A DNA stretch of 64,000 bases, taken from assembly GCA_902599405.1 (NCBI GenBank), contig CACKFO010000006.1:1-64000 (forward strand). The letters run 5' to 3'. The DNA is from an uncultured Alphaproteobacteria bacterium (GTDB lineage: Bacteria > Pseudomonadota > Alphaproteobacteria > HIMB59). Position numbers and translations under genes: made by a program. Positions 1 through 8,412 of the stretch are shown here, piece after piece. The notes below the pieces were generated by a model that did no database searches, was not told the origin of the DNA, and saw nothing but the letters and a program-made list of their open reading frames with translations. The first letter of the stretch is position 1. Every line of letters begins with the position of its first letter.

Positions 1-383
1 TTTCTAATGATTTAATAAATAAAAATATCAAATGTTCACTTCCCAAAGTAATATCAAAAGGATCTTCTTTAAAGTACTTTGAATATAACCCTCATAGCCC
101 AAATTTGGAAAAAGGTTTTGGTGGTATTATGGAACCTAAGGGTGAAAAGACATTAGATCCTGATATAATTATTGCATCATGCTCTGCATTTAATGAAAAA
201 GGTTTTAGGGTAGGCTATGGAGGAGGTTTTTTTGATAGAACTATTGAAGAATTGAAAAAAAAAGGAAATTTAAAAACTATTTTAGCTGCTTTTGAAATTC
301 AAAAAACCAACTATAATTTTCAGGAGAGTTTTGACCAAAAAGTAGATTATATTTGTTCAGAACAAAAAATCTATTCTTTATGA
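1..383 (+). CDS. 5-formyltetrahydrofolate cyclo-ligase, C-terminal part
   Basis: The reading frame is open from base 3 to a TGA at 381-383, so the gene starts left of the window and only about 126 residues are visible. The protein carries the family's glycine-rich signature GYGGGFFDR near 213-239, preceded by GFGGIMEP, which matches the GIPEP region that binds the folate and ATP. The enzyme converts 5-formyl-THF to 5,10-methenyl-THF in the cytoplasm. Its stop overlaps the ATG of the next gene (ATGA at 380-383), so the two are probably translationally coupled. The identification is firm; the start is not visible. Confidence 0.9.
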   Translation, partial: SNDLINKNIKCSLPKVISKGSSLKYFEYNPHSPNLEKGFGGIMEPKGEKTLDPDIIIASCSAFNEKGFRVGYGGGFFDRTIEELKKKGNLKTILAAFEIQKTNYNFQESFDQKVDYICSEQKIYSL

Positions 384-1195
384 ATTTTTTAGTTATAGGA
401 GATGTTGTAGGAAGATCAGGTAGAACAGCTCTCAAAGAAAATTTAAAAAAGATACAAGATCAATTCAAAATTAGCTTTACAATAATTAATGCTGAAAACT
501 CAGCTGGTGGTTATGGACTTACAGGAAAAATTTACGAAGAGCTTATAAGTTGGGGGGCTAATGCTATCACTTTAGGAAATCATGCTTGGAAACAAAAAGA
601 GATCATAGAATATATGGATCAAAATCCAGATCATAATATTATCAGACCTTTAAATTTCGAAGTTGGATCTCCTGGTAGGGGGTTTAAAATTTTTACACAT
701 AAAAATGGAAAAAGAATATTGGTAAGCCAAGTTCATGGTCAAACATTCATTGACCTTCCCTTAAGTAACCCTTTTCATTCTATTGATACACAACTTTTAT
801 CTATAATTAATGACCATGAAATAGATTATTCATTTTTAGAGGTACATGCTGAGGTGACATCTGAAAAAAATGGTATAGCTCAGAATTATGACGGAAAATT
901 TACAGCAATATATGGGACTCATGTTCATATTCCAACCTCAGATGCTAGAGTTTTAGAAAAAGGCACTTGTTTTCAAACTGATATTGGCATGACAGGAGAT
1001 TATAATTCTGTTATTGGTATGAAAAAAGAAAACGCCATCAAAAGAATGAGAACTGGGTCAAACTCTCACAGACTGGAACCAGCAGAGGGATTGGCAACTA
1101 TTTCTGGAGCGGTCATTACTACAAATGTGGGGGATAAAAATTCAATTCAATCTATTCAAATAGGTGGTGTTTTGGATAGTAATTTATTATCTTAG
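380..1195 (+). CDS. YmdB/TIGR00282-family metallophosphoesterase
   Basis: A 271-residue protein if started at the ATG at 380, which overlaps the previous stop. A further in-frame ATG at 353 lies inside the upstream gene and would put a non-conserved extension before the GDVVGR motif. Visible metal-site residues are D8 in GDVVGR, E39-N40 in NAENSAGG, N67-H68 in TLGNHAW, H156 in VHAEVTSEK and H181/H183 in GTHVH. Characterised relatives are 2',3'-cyclic nucleotide phosphodiesterases (YmdB of Bacillus). In alphaproteobacteria the gene often sits between the folate cyclo-ligase gene and yebC, as here. The cellular role in this organism is unknown. Confidence 0.9.
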   Translation: MNFLVIGDVVGRSGRTALKENLKKIQDQFKISFTIINAENSAGGYGLTGKIYEELISWGANAITLGNHAWKQKEIIEYMDQNPDHNIIRPLNFEVGSPGRGFKIFTHKNGKRILVSQVHGQTFIDLPLSNPFHSIDTQLLSIINDHEIDYSFLEVHAEVTSEKNGIAQNYDGKFTAIYGTHVHIPTSDARVLEKGTCFQTDIGMTGDYNSVIGMKKENAIKRMRTGSNSHRLEPAEGLATISGAVITTNVGDKNSIQSIQIGGVLDSNLLS

Positions 1196-1198
1196 CTC

Positions 1199-1936
1199 AT
1201 GGCAGGACATTCAAAATTTAAAAATATTCAATATCGTAAAGGTGCTCAGGACAAAAAAAGAGCAAAACAATTTGCAAAAATTGGAAGAGAAATTCAAATA
1301 GCCGTTAAGATTGGAGGAACCGACCCAGAGTCCAATCCAAGATTGAGACTAGCAATAACAAATGCTCGAAGTGTAAATATGCCAAAGGATAATGTAGATA
1401 GAGCTATTAATAAAAATAATTCTGAAGCTTCTGATTATTCAGAAGTTCGTTATGAGGGGTATGGTCCATTTGGAACAGCTTTTATAGTTGAGGCCTTAAC
1501 AGATAATAAAAATAGAACAGCTTCAGAAATTAGATCTATTTTTTCAAAGAATGGGGGGAATTTGGGCGAGACTGGAAGTGTGAGCTTTAATTTTAACAAA
1601 GTAGGAGAAATACAAATCAAAAAAGAAATAGATGATGGTGCACTAGAGGATTTACTCGACCATGGTTTAGAGGATTACAATACAGATGACGATGTAACAT
1701 ATCTTTATTCATCTTTTGAGGAATTAGAATCTTTTGAGAAAATACTAGTAGATAAAAAGTTTGACATTGAAAGTGCAAATATTATTTGGAAGCCAAATTT
1801 AACTGTAAAAATTGAAAAAAAGGAAGATCTTGACAAGCTTATTAAATTAAATGAAGAGTTAGAGGATAACGATGATGTTCAAAATTGTTTTTCAAATCTT
1901 GATTTTGATAGTGAACTTTTAGAGGTTAATAATTAA
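1199..1936 (+). CDS. yebC: YebC/PmpR-family regulator (TACO1-like)
   Basis: A 245-residue protein with the hallmark N-terminus MAGHSKFKNIQYRKGAQDKK, the NMPKDNVDRAI segment and the YEGYGPFGTAFIVE motif of YebC proteins. Family members were described as DNA-binding regulators. More recently, YebC and its mitochondrial homologue TACO1 have been linked to translation of difficult peptide stretches. The ATG begins 3 nt after the YmdB-like stop, and the next gene begins 2 nt downstream, so it is inside an operon. Length and motifs are normal. Confidence 0.95.
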   Translation: MAGHSKFKNIQYRKGAQDKKRAKQFAKIGREIQIAVKIGGTDPESNPRLRLAITNARSVNMPKDNVDRAINKNNSEASDYSEVRYEGYGPFGTAFIVEALTDNKNRTASEIRSIFSKNGGNLGETGSVSFNFNKVGEIQIKKEIDDGALEDLLDHGLEDYNTDDDVTYLYSSFEELESFEKILVDKKFDIESANIIWKPNLTVKIEKKEDLDKLIKLNEELEDNDDVQNCFSNLDFDSELLEVNN

Positions 1937-1938
1937 TA

Positions 1939-2265
1939 ATGCCTGATAAAGCTTGGAAAAATAGGGAAAGACTTGTAGCAAAGTTTTTTGGAGGCATGAG
2001 AAATGCCCTTAGTGGGATTAATTCAAAAGTTACTCATTCAGATGTAATTCACGATAATTTATTCATTGAGTGTAAATTAAGAGCTAAACATACAGCTATT
2101 AAATTATGGGATTATACAAAATCTTTAGCAGACAAGGAAAAAAAGACCCCAGTCATTGCATTATGTGAAAAAAATAGACCTGGTTTTTGGATAATGGTAC
2201 ATTCAGATGATTTTGAGAAAGTCTCTAAAGAACTTAAAAACAAAAATATAATTGATGAAGAATAG
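1939..2265 (+). CDS. Small PD-(D/E)XK nuclease-like protein (possible Holliday-junction resolvase)
   Basis: A 108-residue basic protein. Its layout fits a minimal PD-(D/E)XK nuclease: E10 in an N-terminal helix, D35 in SDVIHDN, then E44-C45-K46 in LFIECKLR (D-X(8)-E-X-K), followed by a hydrophobic strand TPVIALCEK. Small proteins of this layout include archaeal Hjc-type resolvases and phage endonucleases. It sits between yebC and tolQ, where alphaproteobacteria usually carry ruvC-ruvA-ruvB. A junction-resolving role is therefore an attractive inference, not something shown. It could also be a general nuclease of unknown substrate. Gaps of 2-3 nt on both sides place it in the operon. Confidence 0.6.
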   Translation: MPDKAWKNRERLVAKFFGGMRNALSGINSKVTHSDVIHDNLFIECKLRAKHTAIKLWDYTKSLADKEKKTPVIALCEKNRPGFWIMVHSDDFEKVSKELKNKNIIDEE

Positions 2266-2268
2266 TTT

Positions 2269-2967
2269 ATGGAAGAAGTAGTCAACTTAGCATCCCTTGA
2301 AGGTTCGGTAGATTTCTCAATGATGGGAATGTTTCTGAAATCTGACTGGGTTGTAAAATTTGTAATAATATTGCTAGTGATTTTTTCAATTCAATCTTGG
2401 AAGACAATCATTCAAAAAATTTTGTTAATAAATAAACTTAAGAAAATATCAAAAAAATTTGAAAACCATTTTTGGTCTGGGGTATCTTTAGATGAACTAT
2501 ACAAACAAATTGACGAATTTGATCAAGAAAGTTTCTCAAATATATTTAGAAATATTATGAATGAATATGAAAAATCTTTAATTCAGAAAAATAAAATAGA
2601 CTCAGCTTTTATTCAAAGACTTTATACCTCTCTTGATTTAAGTATTGCTGTTGAGGATACAAATTTAAATAAAGGATTGTCTTTTTTGGCATCCTCAGGA
2701 TCTGTAGCACCTTTTATAGGATTATTTGGAACAGTTTGGGGAATCATGAATAGTTTTCAAGCTATAGCAATTGCTCAAAATACTAATCTCGCTGTAGTTG
2801 CACCCGGTATAGCAGAGGCTCTATTTGTAACTGCTTTGGGCCTTTTCGTTGCTATCCCCTCAACCGCTTACTACAACCTCATAACTTCTAAAATTGATAA
2901 CTATTTGTCAGAGGCTGAGAGTTTTGGGAAGGACTTAGTAAATATAATTTCACGCCAAGTTAAATAA
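2269..2967 (+). CDS. tolQ: Tol-Pal system proton channel subunit TolQ
   Basis: A 232-residue inner-membrane protein with three predicted membrane segments: about residues 26-45, 135-160 and 175-200. The second and third contain the conserved LFGTVWGIMNSFQAIA and GIAEALFVTALGLFVAIPS stretches of the TolQ/ExbB/MotA family. With TolR it forms the proton-driven motor that energises TolA. It is followed within 4 nt by tolR, and the complete tolQRAB-pal-cpoB order downstream separates it from an ExbB paralogue. No ybgC thioesterase gene precedes it. Confidence 0.95.
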   Translation: MEEVVNLASLEGSVDFSMMGMFLKSDWVVKFVIILLVIFSIQSWKTIIQKILLINKLKKISKKFENHFWSGVSLDELYKQIDEFDQESFSNIFRNIMNEYEKSLIQKNKIDSAFIQRLYTSLDLSIAVEDTNLNKGLSFLASSGSVAPFIGLFGTVWGIMNSFQAIAIAQNTNLAVVAPGIAEALFVTALGLFVAIPSTAYYNLITSKIDNYLSEAESFGKDLVNIISRQVK

Positions 2968-2971
2968 TTAT

Positions 2972-3367
2972 ATGAGAAAAAAACATCGACCTGTCTCTAA
3001 TATAAATGTGACTCCGATGGTTGATGTTATGTTGGTTTTACTTATTGTGTTTATGGTCACAGCTCCTCTCTTAACTGTGGGTGTGCCAGTTAATTTGCCA
3101 AAAGTTGAGGCTAATTCTTTAGATGCACAAAAGGAACCACTTGAAATCTCAATTAATGAGAATAATGATATTTACTTAGGCGAAGAACTAATACCTTTCG
3201 AAGAGTTAATATTAAAAGTTAAAACTATTGCTGGCTCCAACACTGACATAAGGATTTTTTTAAGAGCTGATACCACAATAAACTACGGAGAAGTGATGAA
3301 GGTTCTTGGTGCTCTGAACACATCTGGTTTTTTAAAAATTGCTCTTGTAACGAAAAAACCAAGTTAA
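2972..3367 (+). CDS. tolR: Tol-Pal system protein TolR
   Basis: A 131-residue ExbD/TolR-family protein. It has a short basic cytoplasmic tail, one membrane helix at about residues 14-36 with the functionally important aspartate (D18 in TPMVDVM), and a periplasmic domain ending in the usual ADTTINYGEVMKVLGAL region. It pairs with TolQ to form the proton path. The ATG has no clear Shine-Dalgarno sequence, and its stop abuts the GTG start of tolA. Confidence 0.95.
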   Translation: MRKKHRPVSNINVTPMVDVMLVLLIVFMVTAPLLTVGVPVNLPKVEANSLDAQKEPLEISINENNDIYLGEELIPFEELILKVKTIAGSNTDIRIFLRADTTINYGEVMKVLGALNTSGFLKIALVTKKPS

Positions 3368-4372
3368 GTGTCTACTATTTCAATATTTAATCCTTTTAGA
3401 AACTTAATCTTATTGATTGAAAATTTCAGTTACAAAAAAAGCGATTTTTATTTTCAAATATTCTCTTTTCTATTACACCTACTAATTTTGATACCAATGA
3501 TAAATTTTACTTTTGAAAAAAAAATCAGTGATATTCCAATGATTTTACCAGTTGAAATGTTCATTATTGAAGAGGAGACAGCCGCACCTGAATTTGTTGA
3601 GGAGATAAATGAAATTGTTCCAACATTTCAAGAAGAGACTCCAAAACAGAATGAAACTGAGGCTATTGAACCAGATATAAAAGAAATAGCATCTCAAGAG
3701 TCAATTGATCCAATAATTCAGGATACTAATGAAGAAGTATTAGTTGATAACTCTGCAGACAAAACAAATGAATTTATCATTGATGAGAAAGTAAAACCTG
3801 AAATTAAAAAACCAGAAGACGAGACACCGCCACCTATAGAAAATGATTTTGAGATTAAATTAAAGCAAAAACCTGAACCCAAAGAGATACCTGAACCCAA
3901 AAAAGATATTGAGATTGTTGTTAAGAAAAAACCTATTAAGAAAACTTTCAATGTAAGCACTGTTCTTAAAGATCTAGAAAATCAAGATAAAGAATTTAAA
4001 AAAGAGCAAGAAGCATCTGAGGTCAAACAGGAGGAAGTTTTCACAGAAAAAGTTGGACCAACGATGACTATTTCAGAAATTGATTTATTAAGGCAACAAT
4101 TACATGGCTGTTTAAATCTTAATGTTGGTGTTGCAAATTTAAAAGAAATAAAACCTGTTATTTACATTGAAGTTAACCCTGATCGAACTGTAAAAAGTTC
4201 TAAAGTAGTCAATAAAGAGAAATTAAATGATCCATCATTTAGAACTGCTGCTGAAGCTGCAATGAGAGCAGTAAATAATCCAGATTGTAGCCCTCTTTTA
4301 TTACCTGCAGATAAATATGAACAGTGGAAAGAAATTAATTTTACTTTTGATTTCAGCTGGATGTTTGATTAA
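3368..4372 (+). CDS. tolA: Tol-Pal system protein TolA
   Basis: A 334-residue protein starting with GTG directly after the tolR stop. It has one membrane anchor (about residues 29-48), a long Glu/Pro/Lys-rich periplasmic region (about 65-230) and a C-terminal TolA/TonB-like domain with NPDRTVKS, FRTAAEAAMRAV and LPADKYEQWKEI. The middle region contains the near-repeat EPKEIPEPKK and is a proline-rich spacer rather than the long Ala/Lys helix of enterobacterial TolA. TolA bridges TolQR in the inner membrane to Pal/TolB. Sequence identity to known TolA is probably low, but position and architecture make the call strong. Confidence 0.85.
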   Translation: MSTISIFNPFRNLILLIENFSYKKSDFYFQIFSFLLHLLILIPMINFTFEKKISDIPMILPVEMFIIEEETAAPEFVEEINEIVPTFQEETPKQNETEAIEPDIKEIASQESIDPIIQDTNEEVLVDNSADKTNEFIIDEKVKPEIKKPEDETPPPIENDFEIKLKQKPEPKEIPEPKKDIEIVVKKKPIKKTFNVSTVLKDLENQDKEFKKEQEASEVKQEEVFTEKVGPTMTISEIDLLRQQLHGCLNLNVGVANLKEIKPVIYIEVNPDRTVKSSKVVNKEKLNDPSFRTAAEAAMRAVNNPDCSPLLLPADKYEQWKEINFTFDFSWMFD

Positions 4373-4417
4373 TAAAAATTTAAGATAAGAATTGATTAAT
4401 CGGCTACAAATATTCTT

Positions 4418-5737
4418 ATGATTAAAAAAATCCTAATAATTTTGTTTTTTTCACTTAATGCAAACGCTGCATTAGAAGTAACCATTGCACAAGGTAAAGT
4501 TGAGCCTACTCCCATAGCTATAACTCAAATTTTTGGAGCTAACTCTGACACAGCTAGATACGGAAACACACTTAGACAAATTATTTCAAATAATCTTACC
4601 AATTCTGGGCTTTTTTATACTGTGAATGAGGACCTCTACATTCAATCAGATAATTTAGTTGAAAAAGTTCCACGTTTTGAAGACTGGAAATTAATCAAAG
4701 CACAATTTTTATTAAGTGCAGATGTCAGTAAAACCGATAAAGGTATCAGACTACGAATGAGACTTTATGATGTCTTTAATGCAAAAGAGATAGAGAAATT
4801 ACAACTAACAATACCCGATGAAAATTTAATTAGAAGAGTGGGTCATACAGTAAGCGACATTGTTTACGAGAGGATTACTGGTGAAACAGGTTACTTTGAT
4901 ACAAGAATTGTTTATGTTTCTGAAATTGGTCCGCTAGACCAAAGAGTAAAAAGATTAGCAATAATGGATCAAGACGGACATTTAGATAGTCATCAATTTT
5001 TAACAGATGGAAAAAATTTGGTGTTAACTCCTCGCTTTGCACCAAATAAACAATTAATAACGTATATGGAATATAAAAATAATCTTCCAAGAGTTTATAT
5101 TTACAACCTTAAAACAGGTGAAAGAGAAATTGTTGGAGACTTTCCCGGAATGACTTTTGCACCGAGATTTTCACCGGATAGCCAAAGTGTAGTGATGTCT
5201 TTTTCAGATCCTAACAATGCAGCAAATTCAGAAATATATTTAATGGATTTAAATACCCGATCTCGTTCAAGATTAACAAATGACTCTGGAATTGATACAT
5301 CACCCTCATTTTCTCCTGATGGAGAAAAAATTGTTTTTAACTCTGATCGTGGTGGAAGCCCTCAGTTATTCATTATGGATAAGAATGGAGATAACATTAA
5401 AAGAATTTCAAAAGGTAGGGGTGTGTATGGAAACCCAGTTTGGTCTCCAAGAGGTGACTTGATAGCTTTTACCAAGTTAACACAGGGCAACTTCCATATA
5501 GGTGTTATGGATGTAAATGGAAACAATGAAAGGGTGATTGTAAGGGATTTTGCTTTAGAGTCCCCTGCTTGGTCCCCAAATGGTAGATATTTAATATTTC
5601 ATAGACAAAAAAGGTCAAATCTTGATGGTACCGGTGGGGAAGTAACAATACATTTTATCGATATTACTGGATACAATGAGAGGATCATCCCGACACCAAG
5701 GGATGGAAGCGACCCAGCTTGGTCGCCTTTATTATAA
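4418..5737 (+). CDS. tolB: Tol-Pal system periplasmic beta-propeller TolB
   Basis: A 439-residue exported protein. Residues 1-17 form a signal peptide ending ANA before ALEVTI. An N-terminal domain (to about 150) is followed by repeated propeller blades with the PD40 signature, such as PRFSPDSQSVV, PSFSPDGEKIVF, PVWSPRGDLIAF and PAWSPNGRYLIF, ending in DPAWSPLL. TolB binds Pal and links it to TolA. The start is the ATG at 4418, 45 nt after tolA. The length is normal for the family. Confidence 0.95.
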   Translation: MIKKILIILFFSLNANAALEVTIAQGKVEPTPIAITQIFGANSDTARYGNTLRQIISNNLTNSGLFYTVNEDLYIQSDNLVEKVPRFEDWKLIKAQFLLSADVSKTDKGIRLRMRLYDVFNAKEIEKLQLTIPDENLIRRVGHTVSDIVYERITGETGYFDTRIVYVSEIGPLDQRVKRLAIMDQDGHLDSHQFLTDGKNLVLTPRFAPNKQLITYMEYKNNLPRVYIYNLKTGEREIVGDFPGMTFAPRFSPDSQSVVMSFSDPNNAANSEIYLMDLNTRSRSRLTNDSGIDTSPSFSPDGEKIVFNSDRGGSPQLFIMDKNGDNIKRISKGRGVYGNPVWSPRGDLIAFTKLTQGNFHIGVMDVNGNNERVIVRDFALESPAWSPNGRYLIFHRQKRSNLDGTGGEVTIHFIDITGYNERIIPTPRDGSDPAWSPLL

Positions 5738-5857
5738 GAATTCATTAGAAATCAACAAAATTTAAATAAAATAAAATAAGAATTGTCTTGATTTCCAAAA
5801 AATTCAGTGTTTATTTACCTAAACTATAGTAAGAATATATTTACGCGGAGATTTATA

Positions 5858-6352
5858 ATGTTAAAAAATTTGTTTATGCTTATTGTTGCGGGTTTTTTCC
5901 TTGCTTCATGTGCTGCTACTAAGACTGAACAAGGCGGAGACACAGATGCAGCTTCAGCTAGTGCAAGTTCATCCTCAGGGGGTGAAATTTTAGCTGGTAC
6001 CCAAGAAGATCTGATTGTTAACGTTGGTGACAGAGTCTTCTTTGAATTTGATAGTTCTGAACTCACTGTTGATGCTCAAGCAACACTTGATGCACAGGCA
6101 GCTTGGTTAATGCAATACCCTGACACTAACATAACTGTTGAAGGCCATGCAGATGAAAGAGGTACTCGTGAGTACAACTTAGCTTTAGGGGATAAAAGAG
6201 CATTTTCCGTCTATTCTTATCTAGCTCAGGCTGGCATCGATACTAATAGAATGGAATATGTAAGTTGGGGTAAAGAAAGACCTGAAGTTATTGGATCTGA
6301 TGAAACTGCTTACAGTCAAAATAGACGCGGCGTAACCCTAGTAAGTAATTAA
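5858..6352 (+). CDS. pal: Peptidoglycan-associated outer-membrane lipoprotein Pal
   Basis: A 164-residue lipoprotein. The ATG at 5858 is chosen because it follows a GCGGAG ribosome-binding site and gives a clean signal peptide with lipobox LASC (Cys18). An upstream in-frame ATG at 5807 would add 17 residues before this signal. The OmpA-like C-terminal domain shows FFEFDSSEL, VEGHADERGTREYNLALGDKRA and SQNRRGV, the diaminopimelate-binding core. Pal anchors the outer membrane to peptidoglycan and is recycled by TolQRAB. A 120-nt gap precedes it, so it may have its own promoter. A strong hairpin follows it. Confidence 0.95.
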   Translation: MLKNLFMLIVAGFFLASCAATKTEQGGDTDAASASASSSSGGEILAGTQEDLIVNVGDRVFFEFDSSELTVDAQATLDAQAAWLMQYPDTNITVEGHADERGTREYNLALGDKRAFSVYSYLAQAGIDTNRMEYVSWGKERPEVIGSDETAYSQNRRGVTLVSN

Positions 6353-6366
6353 TTAAAATTTCATTA

Positions 6367-6391
6367 AGGTGCTCTTTCTAAAAGAGCACCT
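6367..6391 (+). terminator. Hairpin after pal (terminator or attenuator)
   Basis: A perfect 11-bp inverted repeat (AGGTGCTCTTT / AAAGAGCACCT) with a 3-nt loop lies between pal and cpoB. The following T content is weak, so it may only partly terminate transcription and lower cpoB expression relative to pal, or it may stabilise the pal mRNA 3' end. Confidence 0.65.
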
Positions 6392-6400
6392 CAAACTTTC

Positions 6401-7429
6401 ATGAAAAAAATAAACAAAATTTTGGTTATTTTTTTCCTAGTCCTTTTCAGTAATCAATCTAATAGTGAAAATCACAATCAAGTATCTGTAGAATTAGACA
6501 GAATTAAAAATGATATAATTGATCTTCAAAAGTTTGTTTATAAAAATGAGCAGTCATTAGGTGATAATTCTAACACAAATACAAAAAATGATTTAGAAGA
6601 ATTAAAAATATTAATCAATGAGATTTCAAAAAATGTTATTTCATTAGAAAAACAAATTTCAGATATTAAAGATGATGTAAAAAACCTATACTCCTTATAT
6701 ACATCATCTGATTCTGACGAAAAAAAAATTATTAGTGCATCTGATCAATTAAACATAGAAGAAAGTTCCTCAAATATAGTAGAGAATTCAAAGGATAATC
6801 AATTATTAGGACAAATCAGTCTTTCTGATTTAGAAGGAGATGAAATAAAAAATATAGAAATACCAAATGAGGAGTCTGATGAAACAATTTCTTCATTAGG
6901 CCTTGAAAAAGAGGAATTAGATGAAATAGAGATTAAATCTATCTCAGAAGTAAACACCTCAATTCTTAATGATTTAGATAAGCTTATTGAAGAGAGAGAA
7001 ATAGAGCTCAATAAGCCAATAATTGACGTTGAATTAGAGTTAAAAAATGCAAAAACAAGCTTTGCAAGTTTTGATAATAAGTCTGCTATTGAAAGTTTGC
7101 TGTTAATAATTAATTCAAATACCGATCAAGATGATTACTTAGCTGAAGCTTATTATCTTCTTGGAAGGACTTATTTTATGGAGAATAAAATTATTGAAGC
7201 TGTGAAATATTTTGGGATAAGACACAGAGATTTCTCATCATTCTCTAAATTTAAGTCTGAAAATTACTTTTGGCTTGGAAAGTCTCTCTTTATAATTGGC
7301 GATCAAGAAAATGGATGTTTAGTTATGGAAGATCTAATTTTTTCAAATACTTATTTAGAAAGTAAAGAAGTAATTGAGTCTGCTAAATCTCTCCAATCCG
7401 AAAAAGATTGTGGTTTAATTATTGACTGA
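6401..7429 (+). CDS. cpoB: CpoB/YbgF-like periplasmic coordinator of the Tol-Pal system
   Basis: A 342-residue exported protein. It has a signal peptide (about residues 1-22), a coiled-coil segment (about 25-95, ending EKQISDIKDDVKNLYSL), an unusually long acidic Ser/Glu/Ile-rich linker (about 95-215) and a C-terminal TPR region with AEAYYLLGRTYFMENKIIEAVKYF and ENYFWLGKSL. CpoB coordinates peptidoglycan synthesis with outer-membrane constriction. The sequence is divergent, and the call relies on architecture and position after pal. It ends overlapping the tilS start by 8 nt. Confidence 0.75.
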   Translation: MKKINKILVIFFLVLFSNQSNSENHNQVSVELDRIKNDIIDLQKFVYKNEQSLGDNSNTNTKNDLEELKILINEISKNVISLEKQISDIKDDVKNLYSLYTSSDSDEKKIISASDQLNIEESSSNIVENSKDNQLLGQISLSDLEGDEIKNIEIPNEESDETISSLGLEKEELDEIEIKSISEVNTSILNDLDKLIEEREIELNKPIIDVELELKNAKTSFASFDNKSAIESLLLIINSNTDQDDYLAEAYYLLGRTYFMENKIIEAVKYFGIRHRDFSSFSKFKSENYFWLGKSLFIIGDQENGCLVMEDLIFSNTYLESKEVIESAKSLQSEKDCGLIID

Positions 7430-8375
7430 AGAAGTATCTCTTTCATTAAGCATAAAGAATTATCTTCAAAATAATATTAAAGCTAACGATAAAATATTGA
7501 TTTCAATTTCTTGCGGTTTGGATAGTACAGTCCTATATGACACAATAATTAGAACAAAATATTTTAATAAAAAAAAAATATATTATTTAATTTTTGATCA
7601 CCAAATAAGATCTGAGGGAGAATTTGAAATTAAACAATTTATTAAAGCTTATAATCTTACAAATAAAAATCTTCTAATTAAGAAATTGTTTTTAAGGGAT
7701 AAAGCAAAAGGTTTACAAGAAAAATCAAGATCTAGTAGATATGATTTTTTATATAAATTTGCAAAAAAAAGAGATGTAAGGCATATTTTTTTAGGCCACC
7801 ATCTCGATGACTTAAATGAAACCTATTTCTTAAGAAAAACTCAACAATCTGGCGCAACCGGATTATCAAATATTTTTTTAGATAATTACAAGAGTATCAA
7901 ATTACACCGACCATTAAAGAAATATACAAAAAAGCAAATCAAAAGTTATGCCATATATAATAGACTTACCTGGTTTGATGATAGAAGTAACTTGGAGTTA
8001 AACTACACAAGAAATAAGATAAGAAATTTTTTATATTCAAAAAAACTCTTTAATAATATTAATAAAGAGAGACTAGAATATTCCAAAATATTTCATTTAC
8101 ATCAGCTACACAAAAATTTTTTCAAAAGAAAAAGAAATAATATTTTTGAAATTGATATAGATAAGTTCCACAATCTGAGTGAAAATCTTAAATTTTTTGT
8201 AGTTCAGTCATTTTATTATGAATATCGTCATTTATTAAAAAAACAAATTAGAGATGAAAACATCAAGAATTTTATAAAAATACTTAATACTCACCTTATA
8301 AGTAGTAAAGAAATGTCAGTATTTTCAGGAAAAATTGCTGTTTTTAAAAAAAAAACATGTATAAATCTTACTTAG
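7422..8375 (+). CDS. tilS: tRNA(Ile)-lysidine synthase TilS
   Basis: A 317-residue PP-loop ATPase beginning at a TTG that overlaps the end of cpoB. The enzyme attaches lysine to C34 of the CAU-anticodon tRNA-Ile. Visible motifs are the P-loop SCGLDS (normally SGGxDS), [20 protein letters not shown] and the TilS-specific [19 protein letters not shown]. The first glycine of the P-loop is replaced by cysteine. The C-terminal substrate-recognition part is short and Lys/Asn-rich. Order cpoB-tilS-ftsH is typical of the class and supports the assignment. Confidence 0.9.
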   Translation: MTEEVSLSLSIKNYLQNNIKANDKILISISCGLDSTVLYDTIIRTKYFNKKKIYYLIFDHQIRSEGEFEIKQFIKAYNLTNKNLLIKKLFLRDKAKGLQEKSRSSRYDFLYKFAKKRDVRHIFLGHHLDDLNETYFLRKTQQSGATGLSNIFLDNYKSIKLHRPLKKYTKKQIKSYAIYNRLTWFDDRSNLELNYTRNKIRNFLYSKKLFNNINKERLEYSKIFHLHQLHKNFFKRKRNNIFEIDIDKFHNLSENLKFFVVQSFYYEYRHLLKKQIRDENIKNFIKILNTHLISSKEMSVFSGKIAVFKKKTCINLT

Positions 8376-8412
8376 CACTTTAAACGTAAGTAGCAGTAAC
8401 TATATTAAAATT

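Noticed and set aside
3860-3910. Direct repeat in tolA as a mobile or regulatory repeat
   Set aside because: The repeat encodes EPKEIPEPKK within the low-complexity spacer of TolA and is explained by the protein.
3718-3960. Minus-strand 80-residue frame within tolA
   Set aside because: It is the Ser/Phe-rich complement of the TolA Pro/Glu/Lys-rich region and has no independent support.
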